The notes beneath the pieces were generated by a model. The model was given only the letters and a program-made list of their open reading frames with translations, did no database searches and was not told the origin of the DNA. Position numbers and translations under genes: made by a program. From the NCBI RefSeq assembly GCF_949987515.2, contig NC_082692.2, forward strand, positions 93,381,488 through 93,445,487: a DNA stretch of 64,000 nt, written 5' to 3'. The stretch's first letter is position 1. Every line of letters begins with the position of its first letter. The DNA comes from Delphinus delphis (Eukaryota; Chordata; Mammalia; Artiodactyla; Delphinidae). Shown here one piece after another: positions 1-11,659 of the stretch.

Positions 1-1742
1 ACAATTAAAATGGACATTTTGATAGAGAAGCTAATTTTCCAAAAGTGTCCACAGGAAAAAATGTGTAATAAAAGCAGAATGATTTCTGTAGAAGAAACAG
101 AAAAATGTCAAGGTGATAACGCACAAAAAAGCATCAGGATAGTTTCACCTTGGGGTTCTACCAAACTGTTAAGGAATAGAAAATTATAATACTATTTAAA
201 CTGGTCTGGAGCATAGAAAAGAGTGATGAAAATTTTCCATTTTTTAAAAAAGTACAGAACTGTTATTAAAATTGGACACAGATTGTTGAGAAGGGAAAAC
301 ATATACTATAGATCACTAACCCCAATGCCAGCACCTATGCCTAAATAATTAATATTCATAAATAATAGTCACTATTAAGAGATTTTGTTATATTGGACCA
401 GATCAGTCATGATATAAAGAGAAAAATCATGATTTTCTTCATGTATGCTGAGAAAGCGTTTGATAAAATTCAACTTCCACTCAGAATAAGTACAAATAAT
501 AAACTTACATGAATTATTTCTTAAGTTGATAAAATATCATCTTAAGGAACAGCCCATCCCATAAGCCAGCATGATATTAAATGAAAAAACACTAGAAGAT
601 TATTTCCCACTGAAGTCAGCAGAAGTTGGTGTTAGGTATGTGCTATACTGTGTTTTATATTACATTAGAGGTACTAGCTAACATAATTGGATCAAGAACA
701 ATGTTAGAGATATAAAAATGTATAATGAGGAGATAAAATATCTTTATTATCAGATGATATGATTGTATACCCGGAAAATATAACAGAATTAACTGCTAGA
801 AATAATAATTCAGTAAGTTATTGGGTTGAAAGTATACACATTATCAGTAGTTTTCATATATTCAAATAAACTAGTTAGAAAATACATTTTTTTAAAAAAG
901 AGACTCTACTTCCATTTGTAACACAAAAGGTAAATTACCAAGGAATTAACCAGAAATGGACAAGATCTTTATGTAGAAAACATAAACAAATTAAAAGGCA
1001 ATCAGTACTCTTGAGCAGAAGGACTCAGTGTGGTAAAGATCTCAGCCCTCTCTCAGTTATTCTATATATTAGACATGCTCCGTTGTAAGAGGCCAGTAGG
1101 TGGGTTTTTGTCTTTGCGATCTGGACAAGGTGATATAAAGTTTATATTAAAAGATAAATAGCTTTGCCAGATATTAAAATGTACAATAAAGTTTCATAAT
1201 AAAAAGTATAATACATGTGAGCTGAAATATCAGTGAGATAGAATTTGATGTCTTGAAGTAGATGTATTTAAATATGGGACTAATATTTGAGGATAGCAAC
1301 TTCTCAAAGCATTCAGAAAAGCTGGACCATTAAGACGTGATCTCAGGACTACTGAGCAGACATCTAAGGGAAGAAAAAAAAAACTTGGATCCATGCTTCA
1401 TACACTGTGAAAAATTCCAATAGATCAAGGTTTTAAGTAGAAAAAATTTTATAAAATTGCTAGACAAAAACATGGGAGAATGTTTTTAAACCTCAGGATG
1501 AGATGGCTTTCCTAACATGAACTCAAAATCCAGAAGCCATACAATAAAAGAATGATAAAATTAGCTATATAAAAATAAAAATTAAATGAACTTAAGTTTC
1601 TCCTTTTTCTTTCTAAAAGATAATAACCAAAATAAAAAGATGATAAGCATAGAGTATTTTCAACACATGTTATAGACAAAGGGCTAGTATTACCAATATG
1701 TAAAGGAAGTTCAAAAATTTATAACGAAAAGACAATTCAATT

Positions 1743-1760
1743 AAAAAGAGCCAAAGTTTA
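1743..1760 (+). repeat. Target-site duplication, left copy, of the L1 at 1761-3297
   Basis: AAAAAGAGCCAAAGTTTA is repeated perfectly at 3298-3315. It marks the left end of a retrotransposition event into the older L1M. Confidence 0.95.
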
Positions 1761-3297
1761 CTCATTTTTTACAGAACTAGAACAAAAAACCTTAAAATTT
1801 ATGTGGAGACACAAAAGACCCCGAATAGCCAAAGCAGTCTTGAGGGGAAAAAACGGAGCTGGAGGAATCAAAGTCCCTGACTTCAGACTATACTACAAAG
1901 CTACAGTAATCAAGACAATATAGTACTGGCACCAAAACAGAAATATAGATCAATGGAACAGGATAGAAAGCCCAGAGATAAACCCACGCACCTATGGTCA
2001 ACTAATCTATGACAAAGGAGGCAAGGACATACAATGGAGAAAAGACAGTCTCTTCAGTAAGTGGTGCTGGGAAAACTGGACAGCTACATGTAAAAGAATG
2101 AAGTTAGAACACTCCCTAACACCATACACAAAAATAAACTCCAAATGGATTAGAGACCTAAATGTAAGACCAGACACTATAAAACTCTGAGAGGAAAACA
2201 TAGGAAGAACACTCTATGACATAAATCACAGCAAGATCTTTTTTGATCCACATCCTAGAGTAATGGAAATAAAAACAAAAATAAACAAATGGAACCTAAT
2301 GAAACTTAAAAGCTTTTGCAAAGCAAAGGAACTACAAACAGGATGAAAAAACAACCCTCAGAATGGGAGAAAATATTTGCAAATGAATCAGCGGACAAAG
2401 GGTTAATCTCCAAAACATATAAACAGCTCATGCAGCTCAATATGAAAAAAACAACCCAATCAAAAAATGGGCAGAAGACCTAAATAGATACTTCTCCAAA
2501 GAAGACATACTAATGGCCAAGAGGCACATGAAAAGCTGCTCGACATCACTAATTATTAGAGAAATGCAAATCAAAATTACAATGAGGTATCACCTCACAC
2601 CAGTTAGAATGGGCATCATCAGAAAATCTACAAACAACAAATGCTGGAGAGGGTGTGGAGAGAAGGGAACCCTCTTGCACTGTTGTTGGGAATGTCAATT
2701 GATACAGCCACTATGGAGAACAGTATGGAGGTTCCTTAAAAAACTAAAAATAGAACTACCGTATGACCCAGCAATCCCACTACTGGGCATATACCCAGAG
2801 AAAACCATAATTCAAAAAGACACATGCACCCCAATGTTCATTGCAGCACTATTTACAATAGCCAGGTCATGGAAGCAACCTAAATGCCCATCGACAGACA
2901 AATGGATGAAGAAGATGTGGTACCCATATACAATGGAATATTACTCAGCTCTAAAACGGAACGAATTTGGGTCATTTGTAGAGACATGGATGGATCTAGG
3001 GACTATCATACAGAGTGAAGTAAGTCAGAAAGAGAAAAACAAATATCGTATATTGATGCATATATGTGAAACCTAGAAAAATGGTACAGGTGAACTGGTT
3101 TGCAGGGCAGAAATAGAGATACAGATGTAGAGAAAAAACGTATGGCCACAAAGTGGGGAGAGTGGCGGGGGAGGGGTGTTGTTGTGATGAATTGGGAGTT
3201 TGGGATTGAGATATGTACATTTTATACACTAATATGTATATAATGGATAACTAATAACCTGCTGTATAAAAAAATAAAATTCAAAATAAAATAAAAT
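1761..3297 (+). mobile_element. Young 5'-truncated L1 insertion
   Basis: A 1.54-kb L1 that starts inside ORF2, downstream of the RT active site (reading ..[19 protein letters not shown].. near 1775-1830), and runs through the 3' UTR to an A-rich AATAAA-type tail at 3270-3297. It is flanked by a perfect 18-bp target duplication. Its 3' UTR (3077-3270) differs from that of the minus-strand L1 at 48.2 kb, so it belongs to another L1 lineage. Truncation at the 5' end is the usual outcome of target-primed reverse transcription. It is dead: no ORF1, no endonuclease, and stops within the ORF2 remnant. Confidence 0.95.
2513..3076 (+). pseudogene. L1 ORF2 C-terminal remnant
   Basis: Open frame of 187 codons matching the C-terminal end of the L1 ORF2 protein (endonuclease/reverse transcriptase). 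The cysteine-rich motif is visible as C-X3-C-X7-H-X4-C in [18 protein letters not shown], followed by the conserved [20 protein letters not shown] and [20 protein letters not shown] segments. The normal ORF2 stop is reached at 3074-3076. RT and endonuclease domains are absent because of the 5' truncation, so this is not a functional gene. The initiating Met is an internal residue, not a true start. Confidence 0.9.
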
Positions 3298-3315
3298 AAA
3301 AAGAGCCAAAGTTTA
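3298..3315 (+). repeat. Target-site duplication, right copy
   Basis: Perfect copy of 1743-1760; the old L1M resumes directly after it. Confidence 0.95.
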
Positions 3316-3809
3316 TAAATATACAAGTCTGAGATAAGAAAATAAAAATTACTCTTAAACATTTGAAAAGATGCTAAACCTCACTCATAGCAAAGTGTAA
3401 ATGAATCCACAGTGAGATATAATTCCTCACCTATCAAATCGCAAAATTCTAGAAACTTCATATATTTTGTTGGTGAGTTTCTGACACATTATTGTTTAGA
3501 GTGTAAATGGTTTAACCCTATAGAGGGCTGTAGTATATGTGAAAATTTATAATGTGTATATATATTCTCTGACCCAGCAAGTCTACTTCAAGACATTTGT
3601 CCTATGATTATACTCAAATAGAACTGAAATGATCTATGTTAAATGATTTGCATCATCGTAATAAAGATTAGACTTAGCTTAAATGCCCATTGTAGTACAT
3701 TGACTAAATAAGTTATGGTATATCCCTACCATGGGAGAATATCCAGTTGTAAAAAAGCATAAGGAAGCTCAATGTGCATTCATGTGGCAAAATATTAAAA
3801 ATAAATTTA

Positions 3810-4004
3810 GGGCTTCCCTGGTGGTGCAGTGGTTGGGAGTCCGCCTGCCGATGCAGAGGACACGGGTTCGTGCCCCGGTCCAGGAAGATCCCACATGCCG
3901 CGCCATGACCGCTGAGCCTGTGCGTCTGGAACCTGTGCTCCGCAACGGGAGAGGCCACAACAGTGAGAGGCCTGCGTACCACAAAAATAAATAAATGAAT
4001 AAAT
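3810..4004 (+). mobile_element. CHR-type SINE (short cetacean form)
   Basis: tRNA-Glu-derived SINE beginning GGGCTTCCCTGGTGGTGCAG, with a B-box-like GGTTCGTGCCC near 3865-3875 and an A/T-rich (AAAT)n tail. It is flanked by the low-complexity direct repeat AAATAAATTTA at 3799-3809 and 4005-4015. It lacks the roughly 100-nt tail domain found in the long copy at 34.06 kb. Inserted in the old L1M. Confidence 0.95.
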
Positions 4005-4260
4005 AAATAAATTTAAATGAATGAGAAGTGAAGTATAGAACAGCAGGTATAGTATGCTACTGTTTGTATAAAAAGAAGAAAAACTTGGCTGTGCTGGCCG
4101 GTATGTGAATAAAAATCTCTGGATAGTAAATAAGACGTGAACAACAGTGACTACTTAGGGTGGGAGGGAGAGTTTTCATTGCAAGCACTTTGATATTAAG
4201 CCTTATTGAATGAGCTACTTAAAAACTAAACAAATAATTAAAAGGAAAACCCCACCCACA

Positions 4261-4764
4261 TAGAAAATAAAGAAGGCATAAAAAAACACAGAGAAATTAA
4301 CAGGAAACTAAACCACTTTAAACCTAGAAATCCTCCCATAAATGATTTTTATATGATGCAAAATGCAGTATTGTGTATATTATACAGAAAAAAACAAATG
4401 AAAGAAACTCGAAATAAAAAATGGTAAAGATGGTGTGAGACCCCTGCTTGCAGAAAGGGTGCATGGTCAATAGCATTGGTGTCTGGATAGATGCTTAAGG
4501 AGCATGGTTGCATGGTTTAGAGTTAATGGTGCCAAAGCTAATAGATCAGACAGTAGTTCTCATATGAAATGGACCAGTTTTATGTCAAAGATTAGTTTTG
4601 GTGGCTGCTCAGAAAGAAGCACCTACAAATGGGCCCCAAACTGCAGAAATGAAATTTGGAGATCCCCAGAGAGTGGGAACGCGTTTGCTAATGGCGATGG
4701 TGCTCGCCAGAAGCCTCGGTCTCCAGACTTGCTCAGATCTGGGAATTAGGATGCGATTAAAAGA
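4261..4764. other. Non-repetitive stretch, no gene seen
   Basis: No recognised repeat or exon. Two overlapping short open frames (4504-4749 and 4598-5056) have no recognisable protein similarity, and one runs into the neighbouring SINE, so both are treated as chance. Confidence 0.5.
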
Positions 4765-4983
4765 AAAAATACAGGGTTTCCCTGGTGGCGCAGTGGTTGA
4801 GAGTTCGTCTGCCGATGCGGGGGACACGGGTTCGTGCAGCGGTCCGGGAATATCCTACATGCAGCGGAGCAGCTGGGCCCGTGAGCCGTGGCCGCTGAGC
4901 CTGCGCGTCCGGAGCCTGTGCTCCGCAACGGGAGAGGCCACAGCAGTGAGAGGCCCGTGTAACGCAAAAAAGGAAAAATACAG
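4765..4983 (+). mobile_element. CHR-type SINE (short form) with target duplication
   Basis: SINE body about 4775-4973, starting GGTTTCCCTGGTGGCGCAGT, GC-rich, with a short A-rich tail. The direct repeat AAAAATACAG occurs at 4765-4774 and 4974-4983. Confidence 0.93.
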
Positions 4984-5254
4984 AAAAGCAATTAGAAGCA
5001 AAAATAGTTATTTGATTTTAGTGAACAGTACAAATGTCAGCTACCAGCGTCTTTAATGACCACTTGTTTTTAATGGACCCAGTCCAGTCACTTACAGGAT
5101 ACAGCATGCCAAGAAAGATGCGATCAAGTAAAGACTTTGGAGTGAAAGCAATTTTCTTTTTATTCTGGTATTGGGGAAAAACGTATAACTTAAATAGGTA
5201 CAGTCTCTTTTTGTTAGTGAAGAATCATTATAGTTACAATTTAGTCTACATTTC

Positions 5255-5430
5255 TTATATTGCCAGGCATCGTGCTAGACGCAGAGGTTTTCTTATGTCA
5301 TCTTACCAACAACTTAGTGACCTAAGTATATTATTATCTGAAAGTTTGAAGAACTACCTAGTGTTACAAAGGGGCAAGTCAGGCTTTAGAGCTCATTCTC
5401 TCTGAATTCAGTGAACTGTGCTAAGCATTA
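5255..5430 (+). mobile_element. MIR SINE relic
   Basis: Matches the MIR layout: GCCAGGCATCGTGCTAGACGC (first 20 bases only are diagnostic), then a decayed gaggaaactgagg core region, then GTGTTACAAAGGGGCAAGTC in place of the tRNA-related and core 3' part. Diverged and without target duplications. Confidence 0.65.
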
Positions 5431-6074
5431 CCATTCTATATTTGCGAGTTTCTCTCTTTTTCTTCCTTGAAATGCTCCTAACTATGTGTGATGAATCCAT
5501 ATGCTATCTTATCCTCACTCATCAATGTCCCTGGTGGGACATTCTGGTGGCAAAACTGGGATTAGGATGGTAAGCAGGCACTCAACAATGTCTTGCACGC
5601 AGATAAGGACAAAGGAAAGGTTTTGGAGCTACGGGGCCAGAATAACAGAGATCTAGACTCTAAGACCCAAACAGCTGGCAGGATTGGACTGAAAGGACTG
5701 TGGCAATTCATCAGACCCATGGGTGAATCAGAGGCTCGACAACCAGATTCATTAATGTTCAAAGGTTTTGAGGTTAAGAACTTAAATCTGCCCTAGCTCA
5801 GAAGGGAATTTACCTCAGTGCCTAAAATGGGGACAGAACCTACTAGTGGAAGCTAAAGCAGGAAGGAAGCTGAAAGAATGTAGCAAGCAATACGAGGTCA
5901 ACAAAAATCACACAGATCATTATTGAGTCGCTGAGTCTGTCTCAACTTTTATGGGACTCGTACGTTTAGTTAGCTACTTAATTATGGGGAAAAGCTGGAG
6001 AGTTGAATAGCTTTTGCTCTGCCGTATCATGGAACTATCCTGGTCATACCAGATGCATGTGCATTAAAGGAACC
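5431..6074. other. Non-repetitive stretch, no gene seen
   Basis: No exon-like reading frame, recognised repeat or regulatory signature. Short open frames on both strands at 5562-5796 overlap each other and resemble nothing known. Confidence 0.5.
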
Positions 6075-6455
6075 CATTTATTCATTCAACACGTATTTAT
6101 TGATAGTTACTAAGTACCAGGCATTGTATTAGAGAAACAAGGGTGAGCAAAAGAGCACAGTCTGATTTCATGGAATTTATCTTCTTGTGAGACGGGGTGG
6201 TGGTATTGAAATAATGAGTCAAAAATATGAAATTATAACTAAGGTTGGAGCTGTGGAGAAACAATGGCTGGGATCACACGAGCCTATCCTAGAGGGAATT
6301 GACCTTGTTAGGGGAGACTGGTCTTGGAAATGATGAATTAAACTAGGTTTTGAAGCAAGAGTGGGCATTATTGGCAAAGAGGCATGGAGAAGAGGCTTCC
6401 AGGCAGAGGAGACAGAGCGTGTTAGGTTGAACCATATGAAATTGCTGCTTTGAAA
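6075..6455 (-). mobile_element. L2 LINE 3' fragment
   Basis: In plus orientation it reads TTCATTCAACACGTATTTAT followed by the GTACCAGGCATTGTATTAGA type block, which is the reverse complement of the L2 3' end. Further on, GGCTTCCAGGCAGAGGAGAC matches the typical L2 reverse-strand block near 6397. Confidence 0.7.
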
Positions 6456-7434
6456 GGTCAGAAATTGTCGAATATCAGATATGTCACATGGCTCAACTTA
6501 TTTACAGGCATGTTATGCTCACAGCAAGATTCTAAGCACTATGGCTAATAGTAAGGTTGTTAATATGCTTCTTGCATTCATGTTTCTTATAATCCAGATA
6601 GAGACCCAAGTGCAGATAAATAAAATGTCAAATGGCAGTGGAATAAGAGAAGTCCAAAGGGAGTGAAGGATTCTTCACAGAGAACAAGTTCTAGAGCAAC
6701 TAAGTGTTCCAGTTTCAGAACCTGTTCCACGTATACTGTTTCATCAGGAAGAAACTTCAGTGAGGTGCGTCCGCCTACCCTTAACACTGCTCTCCATACA
6801 CTGAAGCTGCTGTTGGTGTCCCATCAAGGGGACAGGCAGACACTTGGATGGAATATGTAATAGCTAGTCCTAACCCTTCCTTTTTCCTTGTTAAAGGAAG
6901 TGACAGTGTTAAAATAAGCCTGATAAGCTTGTCTCTTTGGCCGTGTCCACGTCGTGGCCCACTGACAGCGAGATCTGTGTAGACCATCACGTGACATGAT
7001 GACACAAGGGCTTGTTGGGTAGTTCACTGTTTTCTTCTAAAGGAAATTTGTTGGGCCTGATTATTTGGGAAAATGCTCTAGAAATCAGCTGACACAGGTA
7101 AGGAAGATTTCTCTTTTTGAAAATGAGGAAAGGAAGTGTCAAAGAGTCACATGTGCTAGCAGCAGATTTCTAAGGCACTAGTTTCCTTAGTAAAGTGTGA
7201 GATTTACATCGTGACTGTCCATTTAGTCATCCTGATGCGTCATTAAATATACGTATAGAGGACATTGTCTGTTGAAGGAATAGGGAAAAGAAAGAACACT
7301 GGGTTTTTTGTAGGGAGGGAGTTGTTAGTATACATTGGTCCACTGGAAGAAGGCAGAAGAGTTTTTTGGTCTAATAACATTTCAAGAAAATGAGTTAAAA
7401 TTATTAAAGAGCTACCAAAAAAATCCCGAGTCTG
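6456..7434. other. Non-repetitive stretch, no gene seen
   Basis: Ordinary mammalian sequence. Nothing recognisable as exon, repeat or RNA gene. Confidence 0.5.
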
Positions 7435-7597
7435 TGATATAGGTACTTTAGTTTATCCCAAGATTACAAAGTAGGAATCAGAGGTACGAAGAGGTGAATA
7501 ACTTACCCAAGGTAATGGATGCCCTAGAGGTGGAGCTAGAACTTGGACCCAGGCTTGTCCAGCTCCTGAGCCTGCATCTTTGACCACTTAGTGTTAT
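7435..7597 (+). mobile_element. MIR SINE relic
   Basis: Decayed MIR core and 3' part: GAATAACTTACCCAAGGTAA, then GGTGGAGCTAGAACTTGGAC, then CCAGGCTTGTCCAGCTCCTG. It lies immediately upstream of a MER5-like MITE. Confidence 0.75.
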
Positions 7598-7775
7598 TAT
7601 TCAGTGTGGTCTCTGGAACAGATGCTCGAGAAGCACCAAGGGAACTTAGTAAATATGCAGATTCCCCCAGCCCTACCCTGGCATATGAAATCAGTCCGGG
7701 AAGTGAGGCCTGGGGGGTGGTCTGCGTTTTAAGAAGCACCTGAGACGGTTCTCGCGTACTCTGAAGTGTTAGAAG
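7598..7775 (+). mobile_element. MER5A-like hAT MITE
   Basis: Matches the MER5A pattern: GTGGTCTCTGGAACAGATGC near the start, a CCCAGCCCTACCCTGG block, and GGGGGGTGGTCTGCGTTTTA leading to the aagaagcacctgaga end. Non-autonomous DNA transposon relic. Confidence 0.65.
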
Positions 7776-8274
7776 CATTTCACATTCGTGGCAAATGGTA
7801 GAAAAAGCACAGTTTTGAAGTGATTATTTAATCCACAGGAGTCTGTCAATTACTGGGAACCTAAAAATGGAAGCTCCGCTCAGAATCATCATGTTTGTGT
7901 GCAAAGTGGCGTGTCCTGGTTTAGCCTCAGGGAGCAGGGAACAGTTGCTCCAGAGCTATGACGGAACGCAAAGCTTGTAGGGAAGAGGATTAGGGGTGCT
8001 GATGGCTCACTCCCCTTTTTCCTCTCCTCAGCATCTATGACCAGTTCTCTCGTGAATGAGGCCACTTGAGGTTAACTGCAAAATAGGGCATCACAGCACC
8101 ACGGTAGCATGTGTCACCTGCTTGTGTGGATTCAAAGTCTGGTGATGTCTCCTTTCACAGGTGGATGGAGCACGCTGTCTTCCTGCGTATGGCTGCCGAG
8201 GCTAAGGCGGTTGAGAGACGTGACTCTCAAGGGTTTAGACTTTTCCTTCGATATCAGAGGTAGAGCATCTATTG
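7776..8274. other. Non-repetitive stretch, no gene seen
   Basis: No repeat or exon recognised. Confidence 0.45.
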
Positions 8275-8463
8275 CAGGGGTTGTCAAACTGGAGCATATG
8301 TCAGAATCGCTTGCAGGGAATGTTAAATGTGAATGCTGGGCCTCGTCCCAGAGCTTCTGAGTCAGTAGATTGGGAGTTGGCAGTGAGTATATTGCACGTA
8401 ACAGAACAGCAGTGTGCCACGTTGATGCTGCAGGTGTGGGTACCAGACTTTGGGTATCACTGA
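8275..8463 (+). mobile_element. MER5A-like hAT MITE
   Basis: Begins CAGGGGTTGTCAAACTGGAG and ends TTTGGGTATCACTG, the MER5-type terminal inverted repeats. The 8-bp flanks ATCTATTG and ATCTACAG match at 6 of 8 positions. The body has the GGGCCTCGTCCCAGAGCTTC and TGAGTCAGTAGATTGGGAGT blocks typical of MER5A. Confidence 0.75.
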
Positions 8464-8639
8464 TCTACAGCTTAGGTAATCTGGAGGTCATTTCCCAATG
8501 CAGTCTTAATTCTGGAATAAACTATACAAAGCTAGACCGTCCATATATCGCATCTCTTACACATCAAAGACTAGGGGTAGAGATTCTATCCTATTACTGC
8601 ATCTGGCCATTCAAGTCCATCTTGATTAATGGTGTAGTT

Positions 8640-8795
8640 GGATAGATGAGTGCTGGGCTCTGGAGTCAAAACTGGTTTCATATTTGCTCTTCAGGGCAGT
8701 GAGCTAACATCTTGGAGCCTGTGTTTCTACATTTGTACAAAAGGAACAACGAAAATGCCTGTCTTGTGGGGTTTGTGCTGGAGATCTTTTGTTTG
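8640..8795 (-). mobile_element. MIR SINE relic
   Basis: Reads as reverse-strand MIR: GTGCTGGGCTCTGGAGTCAA, then TTGGAGCCTGTGTTTCTACA and TTTGTACAAAAGGAACAACG, corresponding to the gcctcagtttcctcatctgtaaaatggg block. Confidence 0.65.
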
Positions 8796-9227
8796 TCTCT
8801 CCAGTTCCATTTTCTTCACTTCTCCATTTTGCACTGTGGCCCAGGAAGCTGACCTGTCCTCTTGTCCTCTGGTTTCCAGCTGGGTTCAGCCGACGGGGAA
8901 TACCAGTGGGAGATCTAAGTGCTGACAGAGAGTGAAATAAGGAGCTTGTATTCTCCGGCTCACTCCCTGTGGGGTCACTGCAGGCTCACTGTGGGCCTCC
9001 CAGAAAGAACACATCTTGCTGGCTAGCACTTTCTTACACTCAGACCTGCTCTCAGGTAGATATTAACTAGGATATGACTCCTGTTTTTACCTTTGTTAGT
9101 CAAACATATTGCTGGATACCACCTTCTCTTGTAGAAATCCCACTATGGAAGGTAGCAAGTTCATGGAAAGATGGAAGGGCAGAGGGAACCTGAGTCTCTT
9201 ACAGCATTCTGAACTAACTACTTCCTA

Positions 9228-9250
9228 ATTATTATTATTATTATTATTTG
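9228..9250 (+). repeat. (ATT)n microsatellite
   Basis: About seven ATT units, uninterrupted. Confidence 0.9.
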
Positions 9251-9554
9251 GTGAGAAAAATAAACCCCAAATGGGTAAACCACAGTATTTGGGCTTTTTG
9301 CTGCATTCACGCAAATGAAGTCCTAACTGATATACTGCTCATTCAGGAACTGGACTAGTTTACTCAGGTCATCAAGAAACAAATATTCAACAGAGTCACA
9401 AAAATATCGCTCCAAGAAATAGACGCAAGTTTGAAAAACGTTATAGGTTTCTACATTTGATCTGTAGGCTGTGCTGGTGATGTCCTTGTAAGCAAGGGCT
9501 GTCTCTATCCTTGATATGTCCGTGGTACTCGACGTGGGGGGGTTGGTGCGCAGT

Positions 9555-9555
<1 letters not shown>

Positions 9556-9577
<22 letters not shown>
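9556..9577 (+). repeat. Poly-A tract
   Basis: A run of about 22 A, followed by TTAATAAAATGC. No SINE or LINE body is recognisable upstream. Confidence 0.9.
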
Positions 9578-9585
<8 letters not shown>

Positions 9586-10778
9586 ATGCATAGTGTATGT
9601 TTAATAGAGATTGTAGCTGGTTAAATTTATGATCAGTGGCGTGAGGATGAACTAGCAAAGCTTATTCCCTGGACTCTTGTCAGTGTCCAGATCTCCTGCC
9701 CTGGAGGGAAAGTAACAGGAGGAGACTGGTGACATCTTTGTATTCATAGGACCTCGGCCAATGTCCCAGAAGTGGTCAGTCTCAGAAACTACACGTGAAG
9801 TAAGCAAATGAAGAAATGCAAGTGAATAGAAAGTGTTCGCTGTCTATCTCGAAAAGTATTGACTGAAAAACTTTTCATGACTTTAAATATATTGTATCTT
9901 TTTTGTACTTAAACTGCTTCTTGGTTGTTTTTGCACATTTTTTCAAATTTAGAAAAATGAGAATGCAGAAAAGTCTCCAAAAGAAGATAAAATTATCTGC
10001 CATCTAGACTCAAAGAAAACGAAAGCACAGAAAGCTTTCTGGGTGCCTTTGATGGATATTTTTTTTCCCATCAGCAGTAACTTCTTTGTGGAGACTGATT
10101 CTGCTGGTGTTTTTCTGCAACTTAGCTTGGTAATTATGATTGACTTTCCAAATCTCCTCCGCTAAGCCAGGATAATGAACGATACTTAAAGTTCTCATTT
10201 TTGCTCTAATTTACAAACCTTTAGAGCATTCAGTTCCTTTTACTGCATCCTTGATGTTGTAATTTGCAACAACAGGTCCTTATTCTGAAAGCAGTTTATT
10301 TAAAGGTACCTCATCTACTGTGCTTCTCAGTATGCTCTTACCGAACAATGCTTTCGACCTTTATTATCCTTGTCATCCTTTGACATACATGTGCAATAGC
10401 TGATATTTTTAGTGTGCTATTAATATTACTTAATTGTATTGTGTGTTTTATCTGGTTGATGTGTTATTACACGGTTACCTTTCAGATTTCTATCTTTAAT
10501 CTCAAAAATCAGTGAGCATTCATATTTTTTAAAAAGGTAACGAAATGCCAACAAGGTATTCAAAAGTATAAATAAACCAAAGCCTGGTGATTTTGAAGGA
10601 CTTTATGACCTCATATTGGTGTGAGGAAAAGGGAAGAGACGGGAAGGAAGTCATTCTAGGAGTCTTATCCTGCCATAATGTAGGAACATAGTTGATCTTT
10701 GGAACTCCTCTTTGCCTTCTTTTGGTGATAGAATATTACTGATAAATGAGAAAGTAACCCTACTTCAATAGTTTTGAT

Positions 10779-11570
10779 ATTTATTTGCTTATTTTTATTG
10801 AGGTATAATTGACATATAACATTGTTTAAGTTTAAGGTGTACAACGTGTTGATTTGATTATATGTTGTAATACGATTGCCACCTTAGCCTCAGGTACCTC
10901 TGTCTTGTCACATAATTCTCATTCCTTTTCTATAGCAAGAAAGTCTGAGACCTAATCTCTTGTCAACTTTGGAATATTATGGTCTATACAGTATTGTTGA
11001 CTATAATCACTGTGTGGTGCTTTAGATCCCCAGATCTTATTCATTTTCTAGTTGCAGGTTTGTGTCCTCGGACCAACATCGTCTCAATTTTCTTCCTCCT
11101 CAGCCCCTGGAAACCATCATTCTAGTCTCTATTTCTATGAGTTTGGTTATGTAGATTCCCTTATTAGTGAGGTCGTATAGTATTTGTCTTTCTCTGTTAG
11201 ACTTACTTCAGTTAGCTTAGTGCCCTCAAGATCCATCCATGTTGTCATAATATATATATATATATATACATATAACATACATGTAAGGTGTGTATATATA
11301 ATATATATGTACATATAATATATGTAATGTATATGTAATATATATGTAATGTATATACACACATCATACTTTATTCATCCTCTGATGAGCGCTTAGGTCG
11401 TTTTCATCTCTTAGCTCTTGTGAATGATGCTGCAGTAAACATGGGGGTTCAGATAGCTTTCTGATATCCTATTTTCAATTCCTTTGGATATCTACACAGA
11501 AGTGGGATTGCGGGATGATATGGTAGTTCTATTTTAAATTTTTTGAGGAACTTCGCTCCATGTTTTTCTG
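10779..11570 (-). mobile_element. L1M 3' end split by an AT-rich microsatellite
   Basis: Plus-strand reading starts TTTTTATTGAGGTATAATTG, the reverse complement of an old L1 3' UTR, continues through CCCCTGGAAACCATCATTCT and ATCCATCCATGTTGTCATAA, and resumes after the microsatellite with TTTATTCATCCTCTGATGAG and GTGGGATTGCGGGATGATAT. Strongly decayed, with no open frame. Confidence 0.8.
11248..11366 (+). repeat. (TA)n-rich imperfect microsatellite inside L1M
   Basis: Alternating TA and TG steps (TATATA, TATATGTA, TGTATATACACACA). It replaces the L1M segment that normally lies between the catccatgttgtc and ttcatccatt blocks, so it grew from the GTATATATACA motif present there. Confidence 0.85.
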
Positions 11571-11659
11571 GTAACTCTTCTGGCTTTCTCCTTCCTTTTT
11601 TTTTTCATTCTGAATAGCCATGAAAACCTATGAACCATTTTCCCTTTGGTTTCTGGAGT

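Larger units (their letters stand above)
250..4260 (+). mobile_element. Old L1M LINE, interrupted by two younger insertions
   Basis: Decayed L1 of an old mammalian (L1M) family in three colinear pieces: about 250-1760 (ORF2 reverse-transcriptase region), 3316-3809 (end of ORF2) and 4016-4260 (3' part). Around 440-475 the sequence still reads as the L1 RT segment containing [13 protein letters not shown] residues, and 745-775 resembles the YADD/FADD neighbourhood. There are many stops and indels and no usable reading frame. Continuity is shown by the exact join across the younger L1 (1743-1760 equals 3298-3315) and across the SINE. The subfamily cannot be assigned by eye, and the 5' limit is uncertain because 1-250 is too diverged. 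Confidence 0.75.
8796..10778. other. Mostly unique sequence with two simple repeats
   Basis: No exon or interspersed repeat recognised over about 2 kb. It holds an (ATT)n run at 9228-9250 and a pure A tract of about 22 at 9556-9577, which could be the tail of an otherwise unrecognised retroelement. Confidence 0.45.

Noticed and set aside
2513..3076. 187-codon frame as a possible host gene
   Set aside because: Clearly the L1 ORF2 C-terminus inside a 5'-truncated L1.
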